Source: Collinsella sp.
Lineage (GTDB): Bacteria; Actinomycetota; Coriobacteriia; Coriobacteriales; Coriobacteriaceae
NCBI GenBank assembly: GCA_019414645.1
Contig: DXLP01000034.1
Location: 2,966 to 21,867, forward strand
Direction: 5' to 3'
Length of the DNA: 18,902 nucleotides
The notes under the pieces were generated by a model, which saw only the letters and a list, made by a program, of their open reading frames with translations, was not told where the DNA came from and did no database searches. Of the stretch, positions 1 to 7,045 are shown piece after piece; positions within the stretch are counted from its first letter, which is position 1, and every line of letters begins with the position of its first letter. Made by a program: the position numbers and the translations under genes.

Positions 1-36
1 CAACAGGATGTCGATGGTTTGAGTGTCCGCCTTCAA
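1..36 (-). CDS. 5' end of an unidentified CDS running off the left edge
   Basis: On the minus strand a strong Shine-Dalgarno sequence (AGAGGAGG, about 41-53) sits a few bases before a TTG codon at 36-34. The frame then stays open to the window edge and reads LKADTQTIDILL. The leader and spacing look like a genuine start. It lies downstream of purA on the same strand, across a gap of about 118 bases with a stem-loop. The short hydrophobic strand IDILL resembles the first beta strand of many nucleotide-binding or ATP-grasp enzymes, and purD would fit next to purA. Twelve residues cannot establish identity, so no function is assigned. Confidence 0.5.
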   Translation of the reverse strand, partial: MKADTQTIDILL

Positions 37-90
37 GGGTGCCTCCTCTATGGATGAACGGCCCGCTCCGCGCGAGCCCTTTGCAAGCAA

Positions 91-132
91 ATATACCCCT
101 CGGCCGCCCGCTTGGGCTGCAAAGGGGTATAT
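91..132 (-). terminator. Stem-loop after purA, likely terminator or attenuator
   Basis: A perfect 10-bp inverted repeat (ATATACCCCT at 91-100 and AGGGGTATAT at 123-132) encloses a smaller GCCC/GGGC stem. Read on the minus strand it begins about 22 bases after the purA stop and is followed by ATTTGCTTGC, a weak T-rich tail. It could end purA transcription or partly insulate the next gene. The poor T-run lowers confidence that it is a full intrinsic terminator. Confidence 0.5.
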
Positions 133-154
133 CGCAATAACCAAATAGTCCCGA

Positions 155-1450
<1,296 letters not shown>

Positions 1451-1507
1451 TTACATTCATGGACTGTCTACGCGCCACGCCGGCACGCAGAAGCACAAAA
1501 CATTCCC

Positions 1508-1536
1508 AGTATACCCGTGCAACGGGCGCCTGTCCT
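1508..1536 (-). promoter_or_regulatory. Candidate sigma-A promoter for purA
   Basis: On the minus strand, -35 AGGACA (1536-1531) and -10 TATACT (1513-1508) are separated by exactly 17 bases. A small CCCGT/ACGGG inverted repeat lies in the spacer. The -35 overlaps the dnaB stop codon. The predicted start site near 1501 gives a leader of about 60 bases before the purA ATG. This is a pattern match only. Confidence 0.45.
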
Positions 1537-2926
1537 ACTCCTCGGCATGTGCCCCATCAAGCTCATAGAACTTGGTGGATGCCGGCAGGAACATCAGATC
1601 GACGTCGCCGATCGGGCCCGAACGGTTCTTGGCCACGACGATACGCGTAACGCCCTCGTCGGGTCGATCGTCGCGCGAGGCCTCGGCCTCGTCGGCGGAG
1701 CGGTCCAAGAACATAACGATATCGGCGTCCTGCTCGATGGAGCCCGATTCACGAAGGTCGGAAAGCTGCGGGCGCTTGCCGGTACGGGATTCGACCTGAC
1801 GCGAGAGCTGCGACAGCGCGATGAGCGGGATCTTGAGCTCCTTGGCCATGATCTTCAGACCACGCGACATCTCCGAAACCTCGACGGTACGGCTCTCGGA
1901 GCGGCGTCCCGGCGGAGGACTCACCAGCTGCAGGTAGTCCAGGATGATGATTGCCTTCTCCTTGTTATGGAGCATGCGGCGGCTCTTGGCGCGAATCTCG
2001 GTCACTGTGGTGCCGGGCGTATCGTCAATCAGAATATCGAGCTTGGACAAGGTCTGCGTGGCCTCGTTGATATTGGCCCACTGCTCGGGGCTAATGCGGC
2101 CCATGCGGAAGTCACTGATCGAGATCATGGCGTAGGCGCAAATCAGACGCTGGGCAATTTCTTTGCCCGACATCTCCAGCGAGAAGAAGCCGACGGTATA
2201 ACCGGCAGCGGCAGCGTTGAGTGCCAGATTCAGGGCGAACGACGTCTTACCCACAGCAGGGCGGGCGCCGATAATGATGAGCTGGCCCTCGCGGAAGCCC
2301 ATGAGCATGCGGTCGAGTGACGGGAAGCCCGTGGGCACGCCCGCAGCCTGACCACCGGCCTGACACACTTCCTCGGCCTCGTTATAGGCCTCAACCATAA
2401 ACTCGGTCAGCGTCTTGTAGCTCGACTTGACCTCGCGTGCCGTGACCTTGAGCAGCTTGCTCTCGGCTAGCTCCACGACCTCTTTGGTGTCGGTGGGGGC
2501 GTTATATGCCAGCGCGTTGATCTCGTTGGTGGCGCCGATCAGCTCGCGCAGCATCGAATCGCGACGAACGATGGCGGCATGGTGCTGCCAGTTCACGAGC
2601 GACAGAGTCTGACCCATCAGCTCCAAAATGTAGGCCTCGCCGCCCACGGCATCGAGCTTGTTGATGCTTCGCAGGTAATCGATCAGCGAGATGGAGTCGA
2701 TGGGAATGCGGCTGTTGTACATATCGACCATCGCGGTGTAGATGGTCTTATGAATGGGCCGGTAGAAATCATCGGGCTGCAGCTCGACCTGGGCCTCTTC
2801 GACCACCTCGGGCGATAGCAGCATAGCGGCCAGTACATTGGCCTCTGCATCTTGGTTTTGGGGAAGACCCAACTTTGAGCCGCGGTCCTCGACCGTCAGC
2901 CCCGTCTCCCTATCGTCATATGCCAT
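1535..2926 (-). CDS. dnaB: Replicative DNA helicase DnaB
   Basis: DnaB is the hexameric 5'-3' helicase that unwinds the replication fork and recruits primase. From the chosen start the protein is 463 residues, typical for the family. The N-terminal helical domain covers about 20-120, followed by a linker and the RecA-like motor: Walker A GARPAVGKT (220-228), Walker B IIILD (326-330), the SQLSR motif (372-376) and the C-terminal KNRSGP segment (433-438) typical of the arginine-finger region. The frame also has ATG codons at 2938 and 2932. I prefer the ATG at 2926 because a GAGG Shine-Dalgarno lies six bases upstream, whereas the 2938 ATG lacks one; with the earlier start the product would be 467 residues. 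No intein is present. It lies downstream of the rplI operon but beyond its terminator, so it is probably transcribed separately. Confidence 0.97.
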   Translation of the reverse strand: MAYDDRETGLTVEDRGSKLGLPQNQDAEANVLAAMLLSPEVVEEAQVELQPDDFYRPIHKTIYTAMVDMYNSRIPIDSISLIDYLRSINKLDAVGGEAYILELMGQTLSLVNWQHHAAIVRRDSMLRELIGATNEINALAYNAPTDTKEVVELAESKLLKVTAREVKSSYKTLTEFMVEAYNEAEEVCQAGGQAAGVPTGFPSLDRMLMGFREGQLIIIGARPAVGKTSFALNLALNAAAAGYTVGFFSLEMSGKEIAQRLICAYAMISISDFRMGRISPEQWANINEATQTLSKLDILIDDTPGTTVTEIRAKSRRMLHNKEKAIIILDYLQLVSPPPGRRSESRTVEVSEMSRGLKIMAKELKIPLIALSQLSRQVESRTGKRPQLSDLRESGSIEQDADIVMFLDRSADEAEASRDDRPDEGVTRIVVAKNRSGPIGDVDLMFLPASTKFYELDGAHAEE

Positions 2927-3027
2927 GAGCATCCTCATTCATATCGCTTGCGAGCATCCATAGTATCAGCCACGGTCCCAAAACGCGCCGCGCGCCGCCA
3001 ATCATCACCGAACCAAACGGATGAACG

Positions 3028-3043
3028 GTCCTGTATATAGGAC
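3028..3043. repeat. Short inverted repeat upstream of dnaB
   Basis: GTCCT (3028-3032) and AGGAC (3039-3043) flank GTATAT. It lies in the non-coding gap between the rplI terminator and dnaB, about 100 bases before the helicase start. On the minus strand it contains TATACA, which could act as a -10 element, but no -35 at proper spacing was found. An operator role is possible but unproven. Confidence 0.25.
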
Positions 3044-3084
3044 TTCGACGCAACGTTCACCATGACACTCACTCAGCGCAAAAA

Positions 3085-3118
3085 ACAAAAGGGCGCCCTG
3101 GTTTCCCAGAGCGCCCTT
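3085..3118 (-). terminator. Intrinsic terminator of the rpsF-ssb-rpsR-rplI operon
   Basis: The arms AGGGCGCCCTGG (3090-3101) and CCCAGAGCGCCCT (3105-3117) form a GC-rich stem with one bulge and a tiny loop. On the minus strand the stem is followed by TTTTGTTTTTTG. It starts about 33 bases after the rplI stop, so it should end the ribosomal protein operon before dnaB. Confidence 0.9.
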
Positions 3119-3150
3119 CTTAGAACAAGATTGTTGCGTTGCAGCAAATG

Positions 3151-3690
3151 CTACTCGGCAGCAGCCTCAGTCTCGACCTCGGCGGTCTCGGCCTCGGCGA
3201 CCTCAGCGGCCTCCTCGACCTCAGCCTCGGCAGCGAGCTCCTCGGCGGTAACGCCGACGAGAACGACAACCTCGGCCTTGATCTCGCGGTACAGCGAGAT
3301 GGCAACGGTGTGGGCACCGGCAACCTTGATGGGCTTACCGAGCTCGACGCGCTTGCGGTCGATGTCCATACCGAGCTGAGCCTTGATGGCGTCAGCGACC
3401 ATAGCGGCGGTAACGGAGCCAAAGAGGATGCCCTCGTCGCCGACCTTGACGTCAACGGTGACCGTCTTGCCCTCGAAGGCAGCCTTGGTCTCGTTGGCGG
3501 TAGCCAGACGGACGGCCTCGCGCTTGGCGATGTTGTTGCGACGCTCGTCAAGCTGCTTGAGGTTGCCCTTGGTGGCGGCAACAGCGAGCTTCTTGGGGAA
3601 CAGGAAGTTCTCAGCGTAACCCTGAGCGACCTCTACGACGTCACCCTCGCCGCCCTTGCCCTTGATCTCATCGAGAAGAATAACCTTCAT
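3151..3690 (-). CDS. rplI: 50S ribosomal protein L9
   Basis: L9 binds 23S rRNA near the L1 stalk and helps keep reading frame on the ribosome. The N-terminal domain is plain: MKVILLDEIKGKGGEGD, then GYAENFLFPKK around residues 24-34, the L9 signature. A long central helix (about 42-75) follows, then the C-terminal rRNA-binding domain to about residue 148. At 179 residues it is about 30 longer than common L9. The extra residues form an acidic Ala/Glu/Val-rich tail (about 150-179). The ATG at 3690 has AAGGGAG seven bases upstream and lies 15 bases after the rpsR stop. It is the last gene of the operon, followed by a strong terminator. Confidence 0.97.
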   Translation of the reverse strand: MKVILLDEIKGKGGEGDVVEVAQGYAENFLFPKKLAVAATKGNLKQLDERRNNIAKREAVRLATANETKAAFEGKTVTVDVKVGDEGILFGSVTAAMVADAIKAQLGMDIDRKRVELGKPIKVAGAHTVAISLYREIKAEVVVLVGVTAEELAAEAEVEEAAEVAEAETAEVETEAAAE

Positions 3691-3705
3691 GATGCGTCTC
3701 CCTTC

Positions 3706-3972
3706 TTAGCCGCGGTCGCGGTTGCCACGAGAGGAAACCACGGGGACGGTGTACGGCAGGAGAGCCATCTCGCGGGCGCGCTTGATGGCGTTGGCGATGT
3801 CATGCTGATGCTGCGTGCAAGCGCCAGTGACGCGACGGGGCTTGATCTTGCCACGGTCGGTCATGTACTTACGGAGAAGCTGAGTGTCCTTATAGTCGAT
3901 GAACTCAGTGTTCTCCTTGCAGAACTGGCAGTACTTACGACGCGGCTGACGTGCAGAAAAATCATTAGCCAT
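3706..3972 (-). CDS. rpsR: 30S ribosomal protein S18
   Basis: S18 binds the 16S rRNA platform as a heterodimer with S6, encoded two genes upstream. The 88-residue protein begins [15 protein letters not shown]. It keeps cysteines at 15, 18 and 52 plus His55/His57, so it looks like a zinc-binding (C+) S18. The core [20 protein letters not shown] and a [15 protein letters not shown] helix are typical. The frame could extend upstream to 4023, but that addition is not S18-like. The ATG at 3972 has AAAGG about eight bases before it. It lies 72 bases after ssb and 15 before rplI. Confidence 0.97.
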   Translation of the reverse strand: MANDFSARQPRRKYCQFCKENTEFIDYKDTQLLRKYMTDRGKIKPRRVTGACTQHQHDIANAIKRAREMALLPYTVPVVSSRGNRDRG

Positions 3973-4044
3973 GTCAAAATACCTTTCATTTGGCAACTTC
4001 GGCGAACCGAAGCCGCCTCTCACTCAAAAATAGGTGAACAACCC

Positions 4045-4497
4045 TTAGAACGGGATGTCCTCATCGTAGACGTCGACCGCGGGCGGCGTAGCCACCGGCG
4101 CGGCAGGACGTGCTGCGGGCGCGGGAGCTGCGGGGGCGTAACCGCCCTGATCGTAGCCACCCTGGCCACCACGGGAGCTCATAAACTCGATCTCATCGAC
4201 GATGACCTCAAGCTTGCTCCGGCGCTGGCCGTCGCGCTCCCAAGAGCTGTAGCGCAGCTTGCCCTCGATCGCGACCTTGTTTCCCTTTGCCAGGAAACGG
4301 CTCACGGCCTCGGCGCGGGTGCCGAACATGGTGCAGTCGACAAAGTTGGGATAGTCCTCCCACTCGCCAGTCTGCGCGTTGCGGCGACGATCGTTCACGG
4401 CAACGCCAAAGGACAGAACCTGGGTTCCGCCGGCGGTGGCGCGCAGCTCGGGATCGCGGGTGAGGTTACCGGTGATGTTCACTCGATTGATGCTCAT
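4045..4497 (-). CDS. ssb: Single-stranded DNA-binding protein
   Basis: SSB coats single-stranded DNA during replication and repair and recruits partner enzymes through its C-terminal tip. The OB-fold domain covers about residues 1-108, starting MSINRVNITGNLTRDPELR and including NFVDCTMFGTRAE and GKLRYSSWER. A flexible Gly/Tyr/Ala/Pro-rich linker (about 110-140) leads to the acidic tip DEDIPF at 145-150. The length of 150 residues is normal. The ATG at 4497 is preceded by AGAGGAAG at about nine bases. It lies between rpsF and rpsR, the common bacterial order, and should be co-transcribed with them. Confidence 0.97.
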   Translation of the reverse strand: MSINRVNITGNLTRDPELRATAGGTQVLSFGVAVNDRRRNAQTGEWEDYPNFVDCTMFGTRAEAVSRFLAKGNKVAIEGKLRYSSWERDGQRRSKLEVIVDEIEFMSSRGGQGGYDQGGYAPAAPAPAARPAAPVATPPAVDVYDEDIPF

Positions 4498-4545
4498 AAC
4501 TCACTACTTCCTCTTGGGGCACAAGCCCAGTCCAAAACGACAGTC

Positions 4546-4839
4546 TTACTCCTGGTCGTCGCGACGGACGATCATGTGGCGGACCACAGCGTCGGTGATG
4601 CGCAGGACGCGATCAAGCTCGGCGATCTGGGTAGGATCTGCGTGGAAGTTGATGAGGGTGTAGTCACCATCGGTGAGGTCGTTGATCTCGTAGGCGAGCT
4701 TGCGCTTGCCCCACTCGTCAACGGAGTCGACCTTGCCAGCGCCCTCAGCGATCGTGGTATCGATACGCTTCATAACAGCGAGACGAGTCTCGGGGTCGAG
4801 CGACGGGTCAACAAAGAACAGCAGTTCATAAGCCTTCAT
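4546..4839 (-). CDS. rpsF: 30S ribosomal protein S6
   Basis: S6 pairs with S18 on the 16S rRNA platform of the small subunit. The 97-residue protein starts MKAYELLFFVDPSLDPE and contains WGKRKLAYEI and RVLRITDAVVRHMIV, the typical S6 fold segments. An upstream in-frame ATG at 4860 exists. The one at 4839 is chosen because AGAGGAGGT lies six bases before it and the protein then begins as S6 should. It is the first gene of the operon with ssb, rpsR and rplI. A sigma-A-type promoter and a leader hairpin precede it, so it may be subject to ribosomal-protein feedback. Confidence 0.97.
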   Translation of the reverse strand: MKAYELLFFVDPSLDPETRLAVMKRIDTTIAEGAGKVDSVDEWGKRKLAYEINDLTDGDYTLINFHADPTQIAELDRVLRITDAVVRHMIVRRDDQE

Positions 4840-4866
4840 ATTGTCACCTCCTCTGGGCAAATGTGG

Positions 4867-4893
4867 CTTCAGGTCGTGAAGGTGCGCCTGAAG
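4867..4893 (-). promoter_or_regulatory. Hairpin in the rpsF mRNA leader, possible S6:S18 autoregulatory site
   Basis: CTTCAGG (4867-4873) pairs perfectly with CCTGAAG (4887-4893). Two more C-G pairs can extend the stem across a single bulged A, closing an 8-base loop. It lies in the roughly 65-base leader between the predicted rpsF transcription start and its ribosome-binding site. In many bacteria the S6:S18 dimer binds a structured rpsF leader to repress its own operon. The position fits, but I cannot match the consensus motif with certainty. Confidence 0.35.
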
Positions 4894-4910
4894 CAGGAAA
4901 AGACTTGGTA

Positions 4911-4939
4911 ATAATATCTTTCAACCTCCTAGGCTGCAA
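4911..4939 (-). promoter_or_regulatory. Sigma-A-type promoter of the rpsF-ssb-rpsR-rplI operon
   Basis: On the minus strand, TTGCAG (4939-4934) and TATTAT (4916-4911) are spaced by 17 bases, close to the TTGACA/TATAAT consensus. Transcription would begin near 4904, giving a leader of about 65 bases before rpsF. Confidence 0.65.
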
Positions 4940-5298
4940 GAATATGCAGCTACAACCTCATGACCTCCACATATGCCCATACTCGCACGACGTTTCATGC
5001 GCATTCCAACCAAATGCTGACCAAAAGCTTGACGGATCTGTGGACAAGATACGGTGCCGTGAGGACAAGCTGAGCCAAGTCGCAGGTCAACGGGCGCATG
5101 GTTGTGGTCGCAAAATGCATACCAGTGGCCCACAGCACCACCCAAAGATTTTTAAATTCATTGCCAAATCGCTTATAAATACCCCTTTTGAACAATTGAG
5201 TTGATCAACTACGCTGGTCGGAAGCCGTTTTTTGGCATCTCAAACCCCGCCGCAACGCCAAACGCGGCCAAGCGTTTTAAAAAATGCCAACTTTTCTG
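4940..5298. other. Non-coding gap between the rpsF promoter and tRNA-Ser
   Basis: About 360 bases with no convincing gene. Short open frames on both strands lack ribosome-binding sites and family resemblance. Visible structure: a perfect 12-bp palindrome AGTTGATCAACT at 5199-5210; a 6-bp stem AAACGC/GCGTTT at 5260-5277; and TTGGCAT/ATGCCAA arms at 5232-5238 and 5284-5290 that enclose it. None is identified with a known regulator. Confidence 0.5.
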
Positions 5299-5327
5299 TT
5301 TGCACTTTGCGATTCCTCGTGTATACT
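5299..5327 (+). promoter_or_regulatory. Candidate promoter of tRNA-Ser(GGA)
   Basis: A good -10, TATACT, lies at 5322-5327, 16 bases upstream of the mature tRNA end. The -35 is weak (TTGCAC at 5300-5305, spacer 16). The closeness to the tRNA gene supports the call. Confidence 0.5.
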
Positions 5328-5343
5328 GACTTTCGCATTTAAC

Positions 5344-5434
5344 GGAGAGTTGTCCGAGTGGCCGAAGGAGCACGATTGGAAATCGTGTAGGCGTCAAAAG
5401 CGTCTCCAGGGTTCAAATCCCTGACTCTCCGCCA
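5344..5434 (+). tRNA. tRNA-Ser(GGA)
   Basis: The acceptor arms GGAGAGT and ACTCTCC pair perfectly, with discriminator G and encoded CCA at 5432-5434. The anticodon loop TTGGAAA lies between CACGA and TCGTG, giving anticodon GGA (reads UCC/UCU). The T arm is CAGGG-TTCAAAT-CCCTG. A long variable arm, typical of class II serine tRNAs, lies between the anticodon and T arms. An intrinsic terminator follows at once. Confidence 0.97.
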
Positions 5435-5443
5435 GTTAATTCC

Positions 5444-5473
5444 AAAGCAGGCCTTCGAGCCTGCTTTGTTTTT
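5444..5473 (+). terminator. Intrinsic terminator after tRNA-Ser(GGA)
   Basis: AAAGCAGGC (5444-5452) and GCCTGCTTT (5459-5467) form a perfect 9-bp stem with a 6-base loop, followed by GTTTTTAC. It separates the two serine tRNAs. Confidence 0.88.
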
Positions 5474-5482
5474 ACCCCACGC

Positions 5483-5573
5483 GGAGGGGTGGCAGAGTGG
5501 TTGAATGCGGCGGTCTCGAAAACCGTTTGGCCTGTATAAGGTCACGAGGGTTCGAATCCCTCCTCCTCCGCCA
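5483..5573 (+). tRNA. tRNA-Ser(CGA)
   Basis: GGAGGGG pairs with CTCCTCC (one G-U), with discriminator G at 5570 and encoded CCA at 5571-5573. The anticodon loop CTCGAAA gives CGA, reading UCG. A long variable arm and a GAGGG-TTCGAAT-CCCTC T arm are present. It lies only about 10 bases after the T-run of the preceding terminator; no separate promoter was identified, so it may depend on read-through. Confidence 0.97.
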
Positions 5574-5584
5574 TTTAGATTGAG

Positions 5585-5611
5585 AAAGCTCCCAAGAATG
5601 GGAGCTTTTTT
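5585..5611 (+). terminator. Intrinsic terminator after tRNA-Ser(CGA)
   Basis: AAAGCTCCC (5585-5593) and GGGAGCTTT (5600-5608) pair perfectly over a 6-base loop, ending in a run of six T. Confidence 0.9.
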
Positions 5612-5642
5612 GTTATCGAAATACATCTCGATCCCGCGCTTC

Positions 5643-5721
5643 CCCAAACGTGTACGTCAGCCTCCAAAAACGACATTTTTCGACATCTTTGGAGGCTGAC
5701 GTACACGTTTGGATTGAGCTC
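5643..5721 (-). repeat. Hairpin element copy A (about 79 nt)
   Basis: A perfect 25-bp inverted repeat (arms 5644-5668 and 5688-5712) encloses a 19-base centre. In minus orientation the unit starts GAGCTCAATCC, then the arms around a centre with a repeated ATGTCG. A second copy in the opposite orientation lies at 6836-6914. This copy begins 12 bases after the stop of the gene at 5734-6741. It could also act as that gene's transcription end. It is MITE- or REP-like in form; no known family is recognised. Confidence 0.85.
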
Positions 5722-5733
5722 ACGGGAGCGACA

Positions 5734-6741
5734 CTATTCGGAAGGTGCCTCCTCGTCTCGCATGCTTTTCCAGTTGCGGATAAGTGCCTTGCGTAGTTCG
5801 TTTTGTTTTCTCTGGTACCCGGTGTCGGTACAGCGAGGCATGCCGAGTGCTTCGCGAATGTTGTTCATGGCGCGGTGAAAGGCGAGCTGACTACTGAACT
5901 GAGCCGAAGTGAGCGTAACGATTCGATATCCCATTTGGGAGAGAACGGCCTCTCGCTCCGCATCTGCTCCCTTGCGCTCGAGCTCATCGTGAAAACCGCC
6001 CTTATATTCGATACCGAGCTCCCTGCGCTTATAGGTCACGAGCGCATCGATTTTGAGCGTTCGAGCTTTGGCGCAATGCCAGAGACGTTGAGGGATCTCG
6101 AGCGGTTTGTTGAGTTCGATACCTCGTATGCCAACGCCGCCTTCGCTTGTTGGGAGCGAGAGGGCGATTGCCGAAGCGGTCTCCATAGGCGAGGCCGAGT
6201 GATCGTAGATGTGCCTGAGCGCGAGCCGTGCACGTGTGGCACCAGGTTTGCCGGGGTGCCGATCGAGCAGTTCGGTTATTTCATCCTTGGAGGTGGTGGC
6301 TAGTTGCTCGGTATAAGGGTCGGCGGGATTGAGCCTCATGCGATAATCGCCGCAAACTTCATAGCCATATTCGAGATATTCGATCCTATCCATCCACTCG
6401 GCAGCGAGCACGAAGGCGAAGGCTTCGTCGGTGATGAAGATTCCGGGCGTCAACTCGTTAATATGCTCGTAGGGAAGATTTTGTCCAAGAATGTGGCAAA
6501 CGACGCCTTTGGTACGAATTCGCTCAAATTCGAATACAACCGCGATATCGATAGTCTTAAGCATATCGGACGGAATGCCGCAGTCGGTAAGGGCCTGTCG
6601 TATGCGCGCAACACGTTGCTGGGTGGAGATGCCTTGTGCGCCTATCTGGTAGTCGTGCCACGCAAGAGACTGAACCAAATTCTGGGGTGCATGATGGACA
6701 AGCCATGCGGTTTTATGCGAAATGAGAACAGGGGTATCCAT
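5734..6741 (-). CDS. PD-(D/E)XK (DUF559/Vsr-like) domain protein, function unknown
   Basis: This 335-residue protein has no close relative I can name. The C-terminal part (about 225-285) shows the spacing of a PD-(D/E)XK nuclease-like core: KIDAL (Asp232), IEYKG (Glu245, Lys247), then a helix with Arg263 and GYRIVTLT, as in DUF559 and Vsr-type proteins. The first half (1-160) is of unknown fold and reminiscent of N-terminal regions attached to DUF559 domains in actinobacteria. No signal peptide or membrane segment is seen, so it should be cytoplasmic. The ATG at 6741 has AGAGG six bases upstream. The gene stands alone between the serine tRNAs and the TRIC gene and is bracketed by inverted copies of a hairpin element, which suggests acquisition as a unit. 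Nuclease activity is inference; the domain can also serve as a DNA-binding or toxin-antitoxin-related module. Confidence 0.8.
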   Translation of the reverse strand: MDTPVLISHKTAWLVHHAPQNLVQSLAWHDYQIGAQGISTQQRVARIRQALTDCGIPSDMLKTIDIAVVFEFERIRTKGVVCHILGQNLPYEHINELTPGIFITDEAFAFVLAAEWMDRIEYLEYGYEVCGDYRMRLNPADPYTEQLATTSKDEITELLDRHPGKPGATRARLALRHIYDHSASPMETASAIALSLPTSEGGVGIRGIELNKPLEIPQRLWHCAKARTLKIDALVTYKRRELGIEYKGGFHDELERKGADAEREAVLSQMGYRIVTLTSAQFSSQLAFHRAMNNIREALGMPRCTDTGYQRKQNELRKALIRNWKSMRDEEAPSE

Positions 6742-7045
6742 TAAGGGCCTCTCGCTCTGAGCCGGTATCCATCTCTTATGTCCGTTGAAGTGGGGAAATA
6801 TACCGGATGTGAGTAAATCAACTCACTCATGCTGTGAGCTCAATCCAAACATGTACGTCAGCCTCCAAAGATGTCGGAAAATGTCGTTTTTGGAGGGTGA
6901 CGTACATGTTCTGGACCCCTGGCATTCCAGCAACGCCATGCCCCCACCCGGTCCCGACCGTTTACCGAGCAATAGGGTCGCCAGACCCGTCAACCATGTA
7001 CTATGTACGGGCATTGTCTAAACCCACGATCCAAAGGACCCCATC
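6742..7045. other. Intergenic stretch between the nuclease-like gene and the TRIC gene
   Basis: These 304 bases hold the divergent promoter region of both flanking genes and hairpin copy B (6836-6914). A short GGGTC/GACCC stem lies at 6974-6987. A possible -10, TACTAT, lies near 6998-7003 for the plus-strand gene, without a clear -35. No coding sequence is convincing. Confidence 0.5.
6836..6914 (+). repeat. Hairpin element copy B (about 79 nt)
   Basis: The same unit as at 5643-5721, in the opposite orientation: GAGCTCAATCC, left arm 6845-6869, a centre with repeated ATGTCG, then the right arm from 6889. The right arm has one mismatch (G at 6897) and a one-base insertion near its end. Compared with copy A, the stem pair G5650-C5706 is replaced by A6851-T6907, a compensatory change. 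The copies lie just outside the ends of the gene between them. Confidence 0.85.

Noticed and set aside
3973..4023. N-terminal extension of S18
   Set aside because: The additional 17 residues are not S18-like. The ATG at 3972 has its own ribosome-binding site and gives a normal S18 N-terminus.
3139..4911. Plus-strand open frame of 590 codons
   Set aside because: It runs antisense through rplI, rpsR, ssb and rpsF, all certain genes, and has no family resemblance.
4863..5204. Plus-strand frame of 113 codons in the gap before the tRNAs
   Set aside because: No Shine-Dalgarno, no recognisable domain, and it overlaps the rpsF promoter and leader.
5209..5647. Short minus-strand frames over the tRNA-Ser genes
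   Set aside because: They read across the tRNA genes in antisense and end in tRNA sequence; a common false call.
5643..6914. CRISPR array
   Set aside because: There are only two repeat copies, in inverted orientation and more than 1 kb apart, with no spacers and no cas genes.
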